Counted from the first letter of the stretch, positions 1 through 9,418 are shown. The stretch: DNA of 16,635 nt from Phoronis ovalis (GCA_028565635.1 JAOXYB010023236.1:1-16635), one strand, 5' to 3'. The notes: generated from the letters alone by a model not told the origin. Program-made: numbers and translations.

Positions 1-29
1 GCATATTTTTCCTTTTTCTTTATACAATT

Positions 30-60
30 TTATATATATGCAATTATATATATATATATT
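30..60. repeat. (TA)n simple repeat
   Basis: Two TA runs, TATATATATG and a longer one from 45, lie just downstream (minus sense) of the donor of the last channel exon. This is a microsatellite. Confidence 0.8.
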
Positions 61-71
61 TACTAGTATAC

Positions 72-179
72 CTGTTGGTCTGTGAATGTGGTTATATTTA
101 CAGCGCTCATCTCCGTTTCGTCTGGCACCATGTCTACTTCATACTCAGGTCTTTCACTCGTTAATGTTATAGTGAGATC
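72..179 (-). CDS. Pentameric ligand-gated ion channel, exon after the FPxD loop (gene continues off the left edge)
   Basis: A 36-codon exon between acceptor TTTCATGTAG and donor GTATAC, phase 0 at both ends. It encodes DLTITLTSERPEYEVDMVPD and then ETEMSAVNITTFTDQQ. It directly continues FPLDVQ, so the second position, where the second cysteine of the disulphide should be (seven after the Phe), is Leu. NIT is a potential N-glycosylation site. Loop C, the four membrane helices and the cytoplasmic loop would lie in exons beyond base 1, so ion selectivity cannot be read. The four exons here give 281 residues of one chain. Confidence 0.9.
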
Positions 180-374
180 CTACATGAAACATATTACAAA
201 CTCACGCGCGATAACTTGTTCCCGTAATAGGTGCCAAATCCGTACAGCTGTTGAAAAATTACCAATCATTTAAGGGGCGGGGAGATGAGTTTGCAGAATT
301 ATTGCTCAGTGACAGAACGTAAGTTTAAGAAACGCAGAGAACCGACATATTCAAGATAACCAAGACTATTGAGG

Positions 375-1482
375 AAAATGTTATTTTTTATCGTTCCCGA
401 GAACGTGTGTTCAGGCCTCAACCTCCTTCTTTTCCTGTAGTGTATAGGCTATCAGTGCTTGATTTGGGGTGGAACGCTCTGTGCATTGTAAACAGCTTTC
501 TTGTTTGTATGTCTAGTTTCTTTTGGTCTTCTTTGGCCAGTCTATCACAGCTGCCGCGTACCTTATTACAGGGAAGGTGTAGGAGTTAATCGATATGGTT
601 ATATTCTTAGCTGTCAACTGATTTTCAATACTTGTCGTACTCTCTTCTTATACTCAGGTGACATTAGATAGCCAATTGTAGGCATAGTAACAACTGCGTA
701 TGCCCATTATAGTTCCTGCACGCGTATTAATAAAAAAAGTTTCTTTCTTTTTTCCTTTGGGCAGCCAAGGGGACATCTCTATTTGGAAGTGGATATAATT
801 TCGCACAAAGCGAGAGAAATCACAATTTTTTATCAAAAACTGAGAGGATTATATCCAAGTTTGGAAGGTCACAGTTTTATGTGTATTTCTCACTAAATCC
901 ACCAGGTGGTCTGTTCTGTTCTTGGAGTTCCCCCAAAGTTAAGTAGTTGAGACTGCTCGAAAAATCGGGAGTAGGCATGAAATATGAGATATGATTATCT
1001 TTATTTGTGACTGAATATAATTCTCTGCGAAGAGTTAGTTTATGTACTAGAAGACTTGTATCTTTCTTCAACATCTTGCATGTGGTTATCGGGGGTTTCG
1101 ATTCCTTGATTCTTAACCATTTTTCACCGTCTAACAACTAAACGTGCATATTTGTCACGAATGTCAATCCAGTATCGTCGCTATATATTCTTGTTACATG
1201 TGGGTGGATCAAGAAGTCTATGTCTCTTTCGTTCTTTGCGAACAGTTTTATATCATCCATATAGAGGAGATGGTTGGGCTTCGTATCATTCTTGAATTTG
1301 TATCCATACTCACTTTTCTTATGATATCACTCAACGCGTTTAAACTTATACAGAATAGTAGTGGTGACATTTTCGGGTCTGTCTTGTACAAGCTTAGGCA
1401 TTTGAGAATCCAGGAGTGGGATACAGAGTCGTAAGCTTTTTTTTGTAGTCAATCCATGCCATTGCAAGGTTGGTCGATACGT
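375..1482 (-). mobile_element. Degenerate non-LTR (LINE-type) retrotransposon, reverse-transcriptase fragment
   Basis: On the minus strand, fragments of one reverse transcriptase appear in the right order: NLAMAWIDYKK then AYDSV (about 1475-1420), SPLLFCISLNALSDII (near 1360), LLYMDDIKLFAKNERDID with the YMDD catalytic box at 1252-1263, ETPDNHMQDVEERYK (about 1095-1055), KKRVRQVLK (near 640) and DIQTRKLFTMHRAFHPKSS (about 515-458). The piece between the AYDSV and SPLLF blocks is shortened. Frameshifts (one at the eight-T run 1437-1444) and stops make it inactive. This matches LINE elements that are common in invertebrate genomes. It lies in the same orientation as the host channel gene, inside its intron. 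Neither end of the element is defined. Confidence 0.85.
657..1045 (-). mobile_element. Probable insertion nested in the LINE fragment
   Basis: The reverse-transcriptase blocks ending in ERYK (near 1055) and beginning KKRVRQV (near 650) are normally separated by only a few tens of residues in this type of LINE protein. Here about 390 bp of unrelated sequence lies between them. No terminal repeats or target duplication are seen, so its nature is unknown; it could also be a rearrangement. Confidence 0.4.
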
Positions 1483-1812
1483 GTGTGTGTCAACAAATTT
1501 TTTTCACACAGCCTTCGTACGGATAGGGTAATTTTGAATATGTGTTAGATTCACTCAGCAGTAGTTTTACTCAGACTTACATTCTACATACTAAGCACTA
1601 ATTCTCAAAATTCATACCCCAAATTCATCCACCTAATAGTACGGGAACTCGTTATCCAGCGTGAAACTGCCTAGATAATTATAATTAATCGTTTAATTTA
1701 ATGAGCAATTTATAACCGTTCCAACCAGATTTTATAATTAGGTGCATGTGCTTACAAATTTTAGTATAAGAATGATCCGTAGTCTAATTTTTACTAATCT
1801 ATGTGCATTTAC

Positions 1813-2010
1813 CTGTACGTCCAATGGGAAGTCATTTAGTTCTAAAGTTTCAAGGAAAACTCCTTTAACTCTTCGTCTTTCTATAATGTGTACATCACCT
1901 TTGTCGGACGCGTTAGCCGTCAACCATGTACATTCCTTCTGTTCATTTAATATGTTATCAACGTACAACATTGGATTCCAGAATTTGTCTAATTCTATCT
2001 TTTTTAGTTC
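1813..2010 (-). CDS. Pentameric ligand-gated ion channel, exon with loop A and the FPxD loop
   Basis: A 66-codon exon between acceptor CTGTTTACAG and donor GTAAAT, phase 0 at both ends. It reads ELKKIELDKFWNPMLYVDN, where WNP is the W-x-P of loop A (usually WxPD; here Met replaces Asp), and later RRRVKGVFLETLELNDFPLD followed by VQ. The FPLD core is the conserved loop linking binding to gating. Counting from the Phe, the first cysteine of the usual disulphide should be seven residues before it; a Glu (in LETL) is there instead. One potential N-glycosylation site, NAS, is present. The only cysteine is in KECTW, well away from the loop. Superfamily membership is secure; the subtype and ligand are not known. 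Confidence 0.92.
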
Positions 2011-4473
2011 CTGTAAACAGCAGTTTTAAAGTGAACAAAGTATCACTAACATGATATAAGACTTCCAACAAGGATTATCAAACTTACGCAAGCTATTTTG
2101 AACTTAAAAAAATTTGTATTGGTAGCTCTGAAAGCTACTATTATAACCTTTATTACGCATAATGCAAAGTCCTGATGACACCAGAGGTGAACAAAGTTTG
2201 CAAGTAATCATATAGGAAAAATATATTTCTTACCTATAAGAATTACAGTTGTTTGCATTAAAGGTCTTTTATACTATATTTTCATAAAAGTATTACATTT
2301 GAGTAGCAAATCAATACATGGTAAATAAAATATCAACGATTTTACAATTTTTTACCATACACAACCTTGCTCATCTCTGATGTCAAAGTATTTTGAATTA
2401 TTTGGATTTATAATAGCAACTTCTAAAACCACCAATATAAATTCCTGTAACTTCAATATGGATTTAATAATTTTGATAAATCTTGTGAAAAATTATTTTT
2501 TATTAAAAGGATAGCATATGTTATATTAGTGGCACCATATTCACTTTAATCTCGCTGGCAAATAATCGGAACATAAGGAAATCCTCCACACCAACAGCAG
2601 GTCTAGCTTTTCTCAGTTATTATAGTAATATAAGAAACGAGAAAACCAAAATTGTTCCCTTCAGATCTAGAAAGTTCCCCTTAATATATTTATGGTCAAA
2701 TTAAAGAAGTACCTTAATTGGATGTCCAACGGGAGATAACAGGGACAAATATAAAGTCGCACATACTTGACAATAACCATTTATTGCCGTTACTGTTTCA
2801 TGTGTTGAACATTATTGCATGCAAAATAGTTCGTTAGAAATGGCGAACGTTTCATAAAATTTTCAGATTTTATAGCGGTTAGTCCAAATTGTTCTAATTT
2901 TGAATCTTTCTAACAAGTGGTAATCATATTTTGCAAATTTTTTGTATAATAAAAAATCTCTGTAAAGTTTCATAGTAATATTTAATTGGTTCGATAGTTA
3001 ATTCGGAAACTATTCATAATCACAGTTTTATGACGCGTGTCATTTAATACGGTGTTAGCGCATTTTATTTGGACTAAGTAAATTCATTGGACTAAATAAA
3101 TTCAGTAATTTTTGCGATAACTTAAGAGAAACTTAAAAACGCTCACTAAAACAAATGCAACAAAGTGAAAACGGGATAGTGCATATACACAGCGACAGTT
3201 ATTGAAAAACAGTATTCTCATCAGATTGTACGTTAAACGCCTTCTCAATGGCGGTCTGTCTTCTGCAAATTATGATGTGCGCGTAATTCTTTTTACCAAC
3301 ACCACTACGACTGTTTATATAGCCTCCTGTAATCTATATGACAACTACACCCGAGAATACTCTTAAGTCCTAGGGGGTCCCAGGGGTTAACCGGGGGTTA
3401 AATTTAATGAATTTATTCTGACTGTCTCTATCCATTATGAAACGAATAAAAAGTCAATCCTTCTTAACATAATCGTCAATCGACCCAGTTTTCGATACTT
3501 GACCAGGACCACGACCTGTACATTAGCAATTATAGTAATTTCCGACAGTCTACCTATAAATTAACGTGAGAGAAGTTGCTACAACGCATGCAAATGTATG
3601 AAATATAGCACTGCGCAATTGGCGTACAGGGAGTCCGGGGCAGAGAGGCTTCTAATAGAAAGTCACGATTTAATCATTTAATCAAGTACAGCTTAAAATA
3701 TTTATGGCATTATTTCATTAATTATTAAAATTAGTTGAAGATTCTGAAACTTATGTCAGTGAAAAAATATTAAAATTCAAAACAAAGTAATACCACAATC
3801 TAATATATTTTAGCTTTGCATTTAAATAAATTTCAAAACTTTCATTTTCTTTTTAGTTCTTAATAACCCCACGGAATTTTGTGGTAATGTTTTATTTCAA
3901 ACTATAAAAAGTTAATTTAAAGTTACAGTAATACAAAAGAATTAAAATCATCTTAAATATACTTAACTATGGGAATATGCAGTAGTGACACTAAATGAAT
4001 TTCTAACAAACTCATACAAGAATTGTCTCCAATGTCTAAGTATAAGAGAAACAATGAAACATTCACTGTTATAAACATTATAAATAATCGAATTCAGGTG
4101 ATTACAAATTCTGTATTTAAAACCAGACATATTCCTACGAAGTAAAGCAAAGAATGTAGAAATATTATAGAGCCCAAAGTATCCACTAATACTAGTATTA
4201 ACAGTAATTTAGACAATATTTTGGAAGTAGTATTTTATGTCTTATCGTAACTCCGTTACAACGGTAACAAATCATAAAATATGAAAGTTTTAAAGGATAT
4301 AGCTGAAGTTTATAGGCTCTGAAACTCAGTATGCTTAAACTGATCTTAACCTTTATTATTCAAAAAATAAATCACACTGCCATGAACCATTAAATTTAAT
4401 TCATTTATTTCCAGCTTACTACAAATTTTACATTAATTTGCGAACGCTTTATTAAGAAATGTTTAGAAATTAC
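2011..4473 (-). other. Channel intron between beta-1/2 exon and loop A exon
   Basis: 2463 bp, phase 0, bounded by GTAATT and TTTACAG. It is very AT-rich and I find no coding stretch. A G-rich patch near 3372-3400 (GGGGG, GGGG, GGGGG with GGTTAACC between) is the only compositional outlier. Confidence 0.8.
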
Positions 4474-4602
4474 CTCCTGTGATTTGCCGTCTAAACCTGG
4501 TTCTCGCCACTTGGCTTGAATGAATGCATCTGCATGGTACTGTTCTTTAAGTGTATCAATCTCACCTACTTTTAGGAAAACAACACGAACTTCTACAACA
4601 AC
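4474..4602 (-). CDS. Pentameric ligand-gated ion channel, exon with strands beta-1/beta-2
   Basis: A 43-codon exon between acceptor TATCTTTTAG and donor GTAATT, phase 0 at both ends. It encodes VVVEVRVVFLKVGEIDTLKE, then QYHADAFIQAKWREPGLDGK. This fits the start of the extracellular ligand-binding domain of the Cys-loop/pLGIC superfamily: alternating hydrophobic beta-1, an 'ID' turn, then the Y-x-A-D-x-F...W pattern of beta-2, which carries loop D of the agonist site (nicotinic receptors have W-L-K-Q-E-W here, this protein F-I-Q-A-K-W). These receptors form five-subunit channels in the plasma membrane. It joins exon 1813-2010 seamlessly as KSQE-ELKK. Confidence 0.88.
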
Positions 4603-4690
4603 CTAAAAGATATTTTTTAAATAATTACACTAGAAGTTTTTTTTCTACACTGCAAAATGATGATCAATAAAATGACATAAAAAATATGTA

Positions 4691-5242
4691 ACTTCAAATT
4701 TTTACGTCAATATCCTGTTGATTAAATCTTGAAACAGCAATATAGCCCACTGTCATTATGATATGTTTGGTTGGTCGATCCAAACTGAAAGTGATAAAAA
4801 ATAAATGTTGACAAAACGTTTCTCCAGCTGTGGCTGAAATGTTGTCGAAAAATTCATTTCCCATCAGCATTTTCACAGCTTGACAATATTAAGTATGTCC
4901 TATAAGAGAATTTCCGGATAAAGCCTCTGCTTGCAATTAAATAGCAACTCCTAAATAGTTGTCTGTGTCTTTTAATTCTAAGACGGTGAATCGATAGTTT
5001 GCCCTTGCCAGCTCTTCATAGAACCCGGGATAAAAACCTTATTGGCGAAATGCTGTCACCAGACGACTTAAAAAATCAACTATAATGTAAAAAATAACTG
5101 TATTACCAAAAAAACTATTAAGATGATAGTAGCTTATTCGATGTGTGGTTTCATCGCCAAAGCTTAATACTAACATTAAAAAATGCATCCCTTGGTTTCT
5201 AGAATGTTGGAAACAATAACTTGATGTATCACCAGGTATCAC
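4691..5242 (-). pseudogene. Possible gene or element remnant, unrecognised
   Basis: Reading the minus strand downward gives several open stretches with protein-like composition separated by stops: one from about 5242 to 5039, then a segment containing ANYRFTVLELKDTDNYLGVA (about 4995-4930), then one from 4876 to 4694 containing TKHIIMTVGYIAVSRFNQQD. A strong acceptor-like site (TTTTTTATCACTTTCAG) occurs within the last piece. I do not recognise a family. It may be a decayed gene copy or mobile element within the channel intron, or chance. Confidence 0.25.
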
Positions 5243-5659
5243 ACACGCTCAGTTACCGTCCCCCAGGACACTGCCCTACATATACACTGCTTTTCAAAGA
5301 TAAAATATCCGGATAAAATACCTATTGTGGATACTCATATTACCGTGAGTGTTATTTGTATACATCATACACCTACTACATCTATCTATATCTATGTATA
5401 GCAGATCGACTTCATAAAATATACAAATCTCGTGCTTTAATATGGGACTAGGCATATCATGTTTCTCCTTCCATATAATTAGTCATATTGGAAAAGAAAC
5501 TATGCAACAATATAAGGTAGAAAACGAGAACATTCTGATATCGTATTTTAATCAACTCCCATAATTATATTTAAAATGCAAAACATTTCGCTGGTGACTA
5601 ATGATATTATTTGTATATGTTGAAGCGGTAGAGCCTGGGGATGAGCTAAATAAGTTGGT

Positions 5660-5679
5660 GTCTATGGTGGGACATAGAC
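5660..5679 (+). repeat. Short hairpin
   Basis: GTCTATG and CATAGAC form a perfect 7-bp stem around a 6-base loop. There is no further context to give it a role. Confidence 0.6.
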
Positions 5680-6111
5680 TATATCTATTGTAAGACGATG
5701 GAGCCTTGTAAAACCCCATAATCAATACCCATAGCTAGGGACAGACACGTGGCTCATTACCTGGCCTATTACATAAACCACCTGTTTCTATCTGACAAGT
5801 AGGTTTCAAATCATTTATTTACAAGTATTCAAAAATTAAGTGCGAATACCCTCAGCTCAGTGGTAACATCTGTACAATGTGTGCCTTTAGTAATTTATAC
5901 ACTATATACCCAAACTCGTGTAGTTTCTTTCAATGACCTCAAACGGTAGACTTGCACAAGTCTAAAATGATTTTTTTGATACTGATAATTTTTTTTAATA
6001 ATGTTATTAATCTTATGTTTCATAATCATTAAAACATGAATTTTATTTATTACTTTACATTTTGAAGTTTTGAATTTTGTTTATCAATATAAAACAGGGG
6101 GATATATAAAC

Positions 6112-6195
6112 ACTGAAATTATGATATTTTATGTTGTGTAAACATTTTCTCCAACTAATAACTGAAAATATGATATTATTTGTGTTGTGAAAATA
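6112..6195 (+). repeat. Two-copy 49-bp tandem repeat
   Basis: ACTGAAATTATGATATTTTA at 6112 recurs as ACTGAAAATATGATATTATT at 6161, followed in both by TGTTGTG. It runs into A/T simple sequence (AAAATAAAATATTA units) up to about 6236. Confidence 0.7.
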
Positions 6196-7069
6196 AAATA
6201 TTAAAAAAAATAAAATATTAAATAAAATAAAATATTTGGCCAGGCAGACTTGAGCCAGTCTACTCAAACGGTAACATCGCATAATAATCCTAACGGGATT
6301 GCTGCTTCAATTTAAGACTACACTATATACTTTTCCAGAAACATGTCTGTTGTATAACATAGCCGCGGCTAGCTCTACTGGGAACTTTCAATGACCAATT
6401 ATTTCCATGTCGCAATTCTTGTATTCTAAAATTGTATTCTCCCGGGTTTTCTATAATAAGTTTTGAGAAACTGAATTTACCAGACTATAAAACAGACATG
6501 ACTTCGTCTGATAAGTTAATTTGCGATCAAGCTCGAGAGAATTTCCCATAATTCTCAAGGAATTTATTAGGGAATCTAAAATTTCTTCCAGTCAGTGAAA
6601 AGGGGTCAAAATTTAAAAATGGGAAAACGCATTTAGGGACCTTTCAAAAACCCATTCACGCACATGGGTACCAGTAATACATTTGAATCGGACCCCCGGG
6701 CTAAAAGCTAGAACTTATCCACATGATGCCGTCATATCCCGATACTGGACCAAGCGTATGCAATTTTTCCATCTAAATACCTTTACCATGGATAAAAATA
6801 GAAGATATCTTTAGTGTTAAGCCTAACCTCGTGAAGTTCATGTACAAACATCTGGTAACTATGTTATAAGGTGAGAAATGATATTCTTTAGTTTAAAGCG
6901 TACCTTTAATTGGCGATCCTTGGGAATGTAAAGAGTAAACACAGCCCGGGACACAACCATGTTACAACTAATAAACAAACACAATGTCCATAATATTACT
7001 ACGTTATATGTAGTTAAAGCAAACATTTTTATGTAACTTAACTTTTGAAATTATTTTCGTCTATCTTAC

Positions 7070-7477
7070 CTTTTCATTCCGTTTCAAAAGTTCCTCTTTA
7101 AGAAATCCTGGTATACCCGTAGATTTTGCAGGACTGCTATTGACACTAGGTTGCCCGATTGGACCTGTACTTCTGTATCTTTTACCTCGTAACTGGGATA
7201 ACGTATTTTGTAACATCACATCTCTGAGTGAGATGACGGCGCTAATTAACCTATCTGAAGGATCTATGTTAATGAGACATTCTTTGTAATCCTTTCTATC
7301 ACTATTAACACTGTTAGCGTCATAGAAGTTCTCCAGTTGTATATCATATCCTTCTTCCTCGGCGTCATCTTCTGACGGTGCATAATGCTTTGGAGAATTT
7401 GCTTCTTGAATCAGTCCATGCATCAATTCGCTCTGCATCAAGTGACTAGCGTCGAACATGAGCACGCTGTTTACATA
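7070..7477 (-). CDS. Pentameric ligand-gated ion channel, N-terminal exon (partial gene)
   Basis: A minus-strand open exon of 136 codons ends in phase 0 at a good donor (AAG|GTAAGA, 7070/7069). The preferred acceptor is ATGCACAG before 7477; an alternative puts the start at 7466, and ATG codons at 7459 onward could also be initiators. The product is soluble and acidic: SEDDAEEEG at residues 35-43, a predicted amphipathic stretch around SDRLISAVISLRDVMLQNTL (74-93), a basic GKR at 98-100, and a Ser/Pro-rich linker. It ends GFLKEELLKRNEK, followed across the intron by strand beta-1 of the channel domain in the same phase. I see no signal peptide, which a surface receptor should have, so an upstream exon is likely. 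Membership in the channel gene is inferred from strand, order and phase; on its own I do not recognise it. Confidence 0.7.
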
Positions 7478-8373
7478 CTGTGCATTAAACTTATTAATAA
7501 CGGGATTAATAACTATCTTGTTCGCACTAATGCATACCAGATCATCTTATTTTGGCAATCAATAGAACATTGCTATCTCCTCATTAATAGGATGTATGTT
7601 GTTCTCGAAAAAAAATAAAATTACAGTCGATTACTACAACATATACCATGTTCATTCTAAGGTTAAAATTGTTACAACGATGTAGAATGTTTAACACATC
7701 TTGTTTCTCGGCAGACGTGCATCAGCACTAAACCTGTGAGGTGGCCAGTTCGATCATCTGCTGCTGACTGCATATTAATATCAACCGATGTTTATAACTA
7801 TCTATTTATGTATATCAAGTTAAATACCATCGCAAATGAGCATACCTCTTGTAGACTACATGGTACGACTTGTAACACCTAACCCTTCTAACTAAAAATC
7901 CATAACCATATGCAAATAAAGAAAGATTTAACTCCATTCTTTTAAACATAACAATAATGTGATGCATTTGAAAATTTATTAATACCCTTCTAGTCATCGA
8001 TAGTTATACTTCCTTTTATGAAATAAACAACTTCTGGACTACAGAACTATGTAAGAATAATATTGCATAATATAATAATAAAACTCTGCTAAAATATTTG
8101 GATAAAAACAATGAAACGATTTTCATAAGCAGTGATTCCCCTGACCGACATAGCATTAATATAATTATATGTACGACATATTTGGAATCATCGAACATGG
8201 GTTCTAGACCATTAACTCGTTTCGAAAATAGAATGATGTAAATGATGACTACTATGTCATATAAGTCTGCATCAAAAAGTTTTTACTACCGAACGAAAAC
8301 AAAAACCTACTTTACTTTTATACTGTAAATATAAATATTATTGTGGTTAAAGCCAATAAACCTACTGGTTTAC

Positions 8374-8462
8374 ATTTTCTTTCTTTCTTTCCCCTCCGTT
8401 TCGTTCTTTGATGTATCTCTTCTTAAGTTTTTTTATCTTGTTTTCTTAATCTTTTTTTTATC
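8374..8462 (+). repeat. Polypyrimidine-rich tract
   Basis: An almost pure C/T stretch on the plus strand, including (TTTC)n, CCCCTCC and long T runs, broken by a few purines. It is simple sequence, with no splice site use evident. Confidence 0.6.
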
Positions 8463-8649
8463 AAGCAATATTTAGAGGAAGAAACATGGTGATGTAATAT
8501 CGCTGGTGGACTAATGCTTGAACATGAGGTCATAAGGTCAAATGGTGAAATGTCATATTAAACTCGAAGGTCGACTTTTCAATTTTTCTCTTTTTCGACT
8601 ATTAATTGCGTATCTACTTACATTCGCAGAATGTTTTTCTCTCATTTCT

Positions 8650-8990
8650 TAGCCATGGGTACTACTAAGAAATACGTTTTAGTCGAGGATGCTTAATACC
8701 TCTAAGGAAGTGACTTTTGGGAAAAAATACCCCTAACGAAGTGTCACACCTCCAAAAAACCACCCCTTTTCGTGATTTTAGCTAAAACACAGACCCCATG
8801 CGCGTAACGCGCGTTACGCATCGACGGTTCCAAAAACATACCCTTTCACGCTAAATTTTGTTGGAACATGCCTACCCACTTTTATATTGACTGTCCCCCC
8901 GGGACTTGCCACGAGGTATACTTGTAAATATGGGTTGATGGCTGCTGCGAGTTAGGGTTCTGAGACCTGGGCCTCACATCCCTACAAAAA
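8650..8990. repeat. Compositionally distinct, repeat-like block
   Basis: This stretch is richer in G+C and CpG than its surroundings. It has runs such as GGGAAAAAATACCCC, an 18-bp CpG palindrome and GTCCCCCCGGGAC. Two short segments resemble each other (TAAGGAAGTGAC and TAACGAAGTGTCAC). No coding frame is evident. Its texture is that of a dispersed non-coding repeat, but no termini or target duplications are seen. Confidence 0.4.
8802..8819. repeat. 18-bp perfect CpG-rich palindrome
   Basis: GCGTAACGCGCGTTACGC is its own reverse complement, with four CpG steps, in an otherwise AT-rich region. It is embedded in the repeat-like block at 8650-8990. Confidence 0.95.
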
Positions 8991-9164
8991 ATTGGCCAAG
9001 TATTCCTGGATATGCAACTCTTGTGTTGGTCATCGGCCTCCAGGAAATTATTATGATAGTGCTTATATGAATGTTAATTCTAACTGACATTTCTTCACGA
9101 TACGTTTTCAAAAACAACCACCAACAGACCATTTGCTCAAAAATAGTATTTTTGATTTATCGCT

Positions 9165-9170
9165 TTTATT
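9165..9170 (-). terminator. Polyadenylation signal AATAAA after the cysteine-rich exon
   Basis: The minus strand reads TAAATTTGAATAAAAG directly at the end of the cysteine-rich open frame. A canonical hexamer this close to a stop gives a very short 3' UTR. It supports 9176-9418 being a terminal exon. Confidence 0.5.
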
Positions 9171-9175
9171 CAAAT

Positions 9176-9418
9176 TTACATGCCAGTAAGGGTTACCATA
9201 ACTTCTGTTACTCCAGGGCAAACTCTAATCTTACAACACGAATCACTGTTTTCACGGCACAAACCCGGGGCACAAACGCATTTTCTTACCATTTTTTGTT
9301 GGTTATTTAGCCCACATTTGACCGTCGTCGCGAACATAGTTCGGTGCTTGTTTGTAGGACAGTCAAAAACATTACCGGATTTCTGTGTTTGTAACGGTAG
9401 CTTCTTAAAATCCAATCC
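9176..9418 (-). CDS. Last exon of an unrecognised cysteine-rich protein (partial)
   Basis: A minus-strand open frame starts after a possible acceptor (CGAATACAG, ending at 9419) and ends with TAA at 9178-9176. It encodes about 80 residues, with an eight-cysteine block: DCP, then KCG 14 residues later, then KCVCAPGLCRENSDSCCKIR and VCPG. The dense C-x-C and adjacent CC cysteines suggest a small disulphide-rich, probably secreted domain. I do not recognise the family; it is only loosely like single VWC or other disulphide-rich secreted modules. No ATG with a signal peptide is visible in the exon, so upstream exons are needed. An AATAAA signal follows the stop by 5 bases, which supports a true 3' end. 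The acceptor has a poor pyrimidine tract. It could also be a gene remnant. Confidence 0.5.
   Translation of the reverse strand, partial: GLDFKKLPLQTQKSGNVFDCPTNKHRTMFATTVKCGLNNQQKMVRKCVCAPGLCRENSDSCCKIRVCPGVTEVMVTLTGM

Larger units (their letters stand above)
180..1812 (-). other. Channel intron carrying a LINE remnant
   Basis: 1633 bp, phase 0, bounded by GTAAAT and CATGTAG. Most of it is the broken reverse-transcriptase sequence described separately. The remainder (1490-1812) holds no feature I can support. Confidence 0.85.
4603..7069 (-). other. Channel intron between N-terminal exon and beta-1 exon
   Basis: 2467 bp, phase 0, bounded by GTAAGA and TCTTTTAG. It contains a coding-like but stop-interrupted minus-strand stretch (4691-5242), an AT-rich region with a 49-bp tandem repeat (6112-6195), paired short repeats near 5938 and 6263, a 7-bp-stem hairpin (5660-5679), and a repeat-like patch at about 6600-6725. 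No intact extra exon is called. Confidence 0.75.
7478..9164. other. Upstream of the channel exon; no gene assigned
   Basis: If the first visible channel exon has an acceptor at its 5' end, this is intron or 5' flank of that gene. A GC-richer patch at about 7690-7770 can be read as a short minus-strand peptide from an ATG (start MQSAADDRTGHLTG) or as an open plus-strand frame. Neither has good splice sites or a signal peptide, so I do not call an exon. Polypyrimidine and repeat-like blocks are listed separately. Confidence 0.5.

Noticed and set aside
1144-1434. Plus-strand 96-codon frame
   Set aside because: It is antisense to the reverse-transcriptase fragment with the YMDD box on the minus strand.
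3370-3402. G-rich patch as a G-quadruplex
   Set aside because: Only three runs of four or more G are present; a fourth run is missing.
5860-5905. AGCTCAGTGGTAAC resembles a tRNA A box, suggesting a tRNA-derived SINE
   Set aside because: No convincing B box at the expected distance and no cloverleaf or element ends.
7690-7770. Possible first exon of the channel, or tRNA-like sequence with GTTCGATC (B-box-like)
   Set aside because: No signal peptide, weak donor sites, no matching A box and no tRNA fold; left unassigned.
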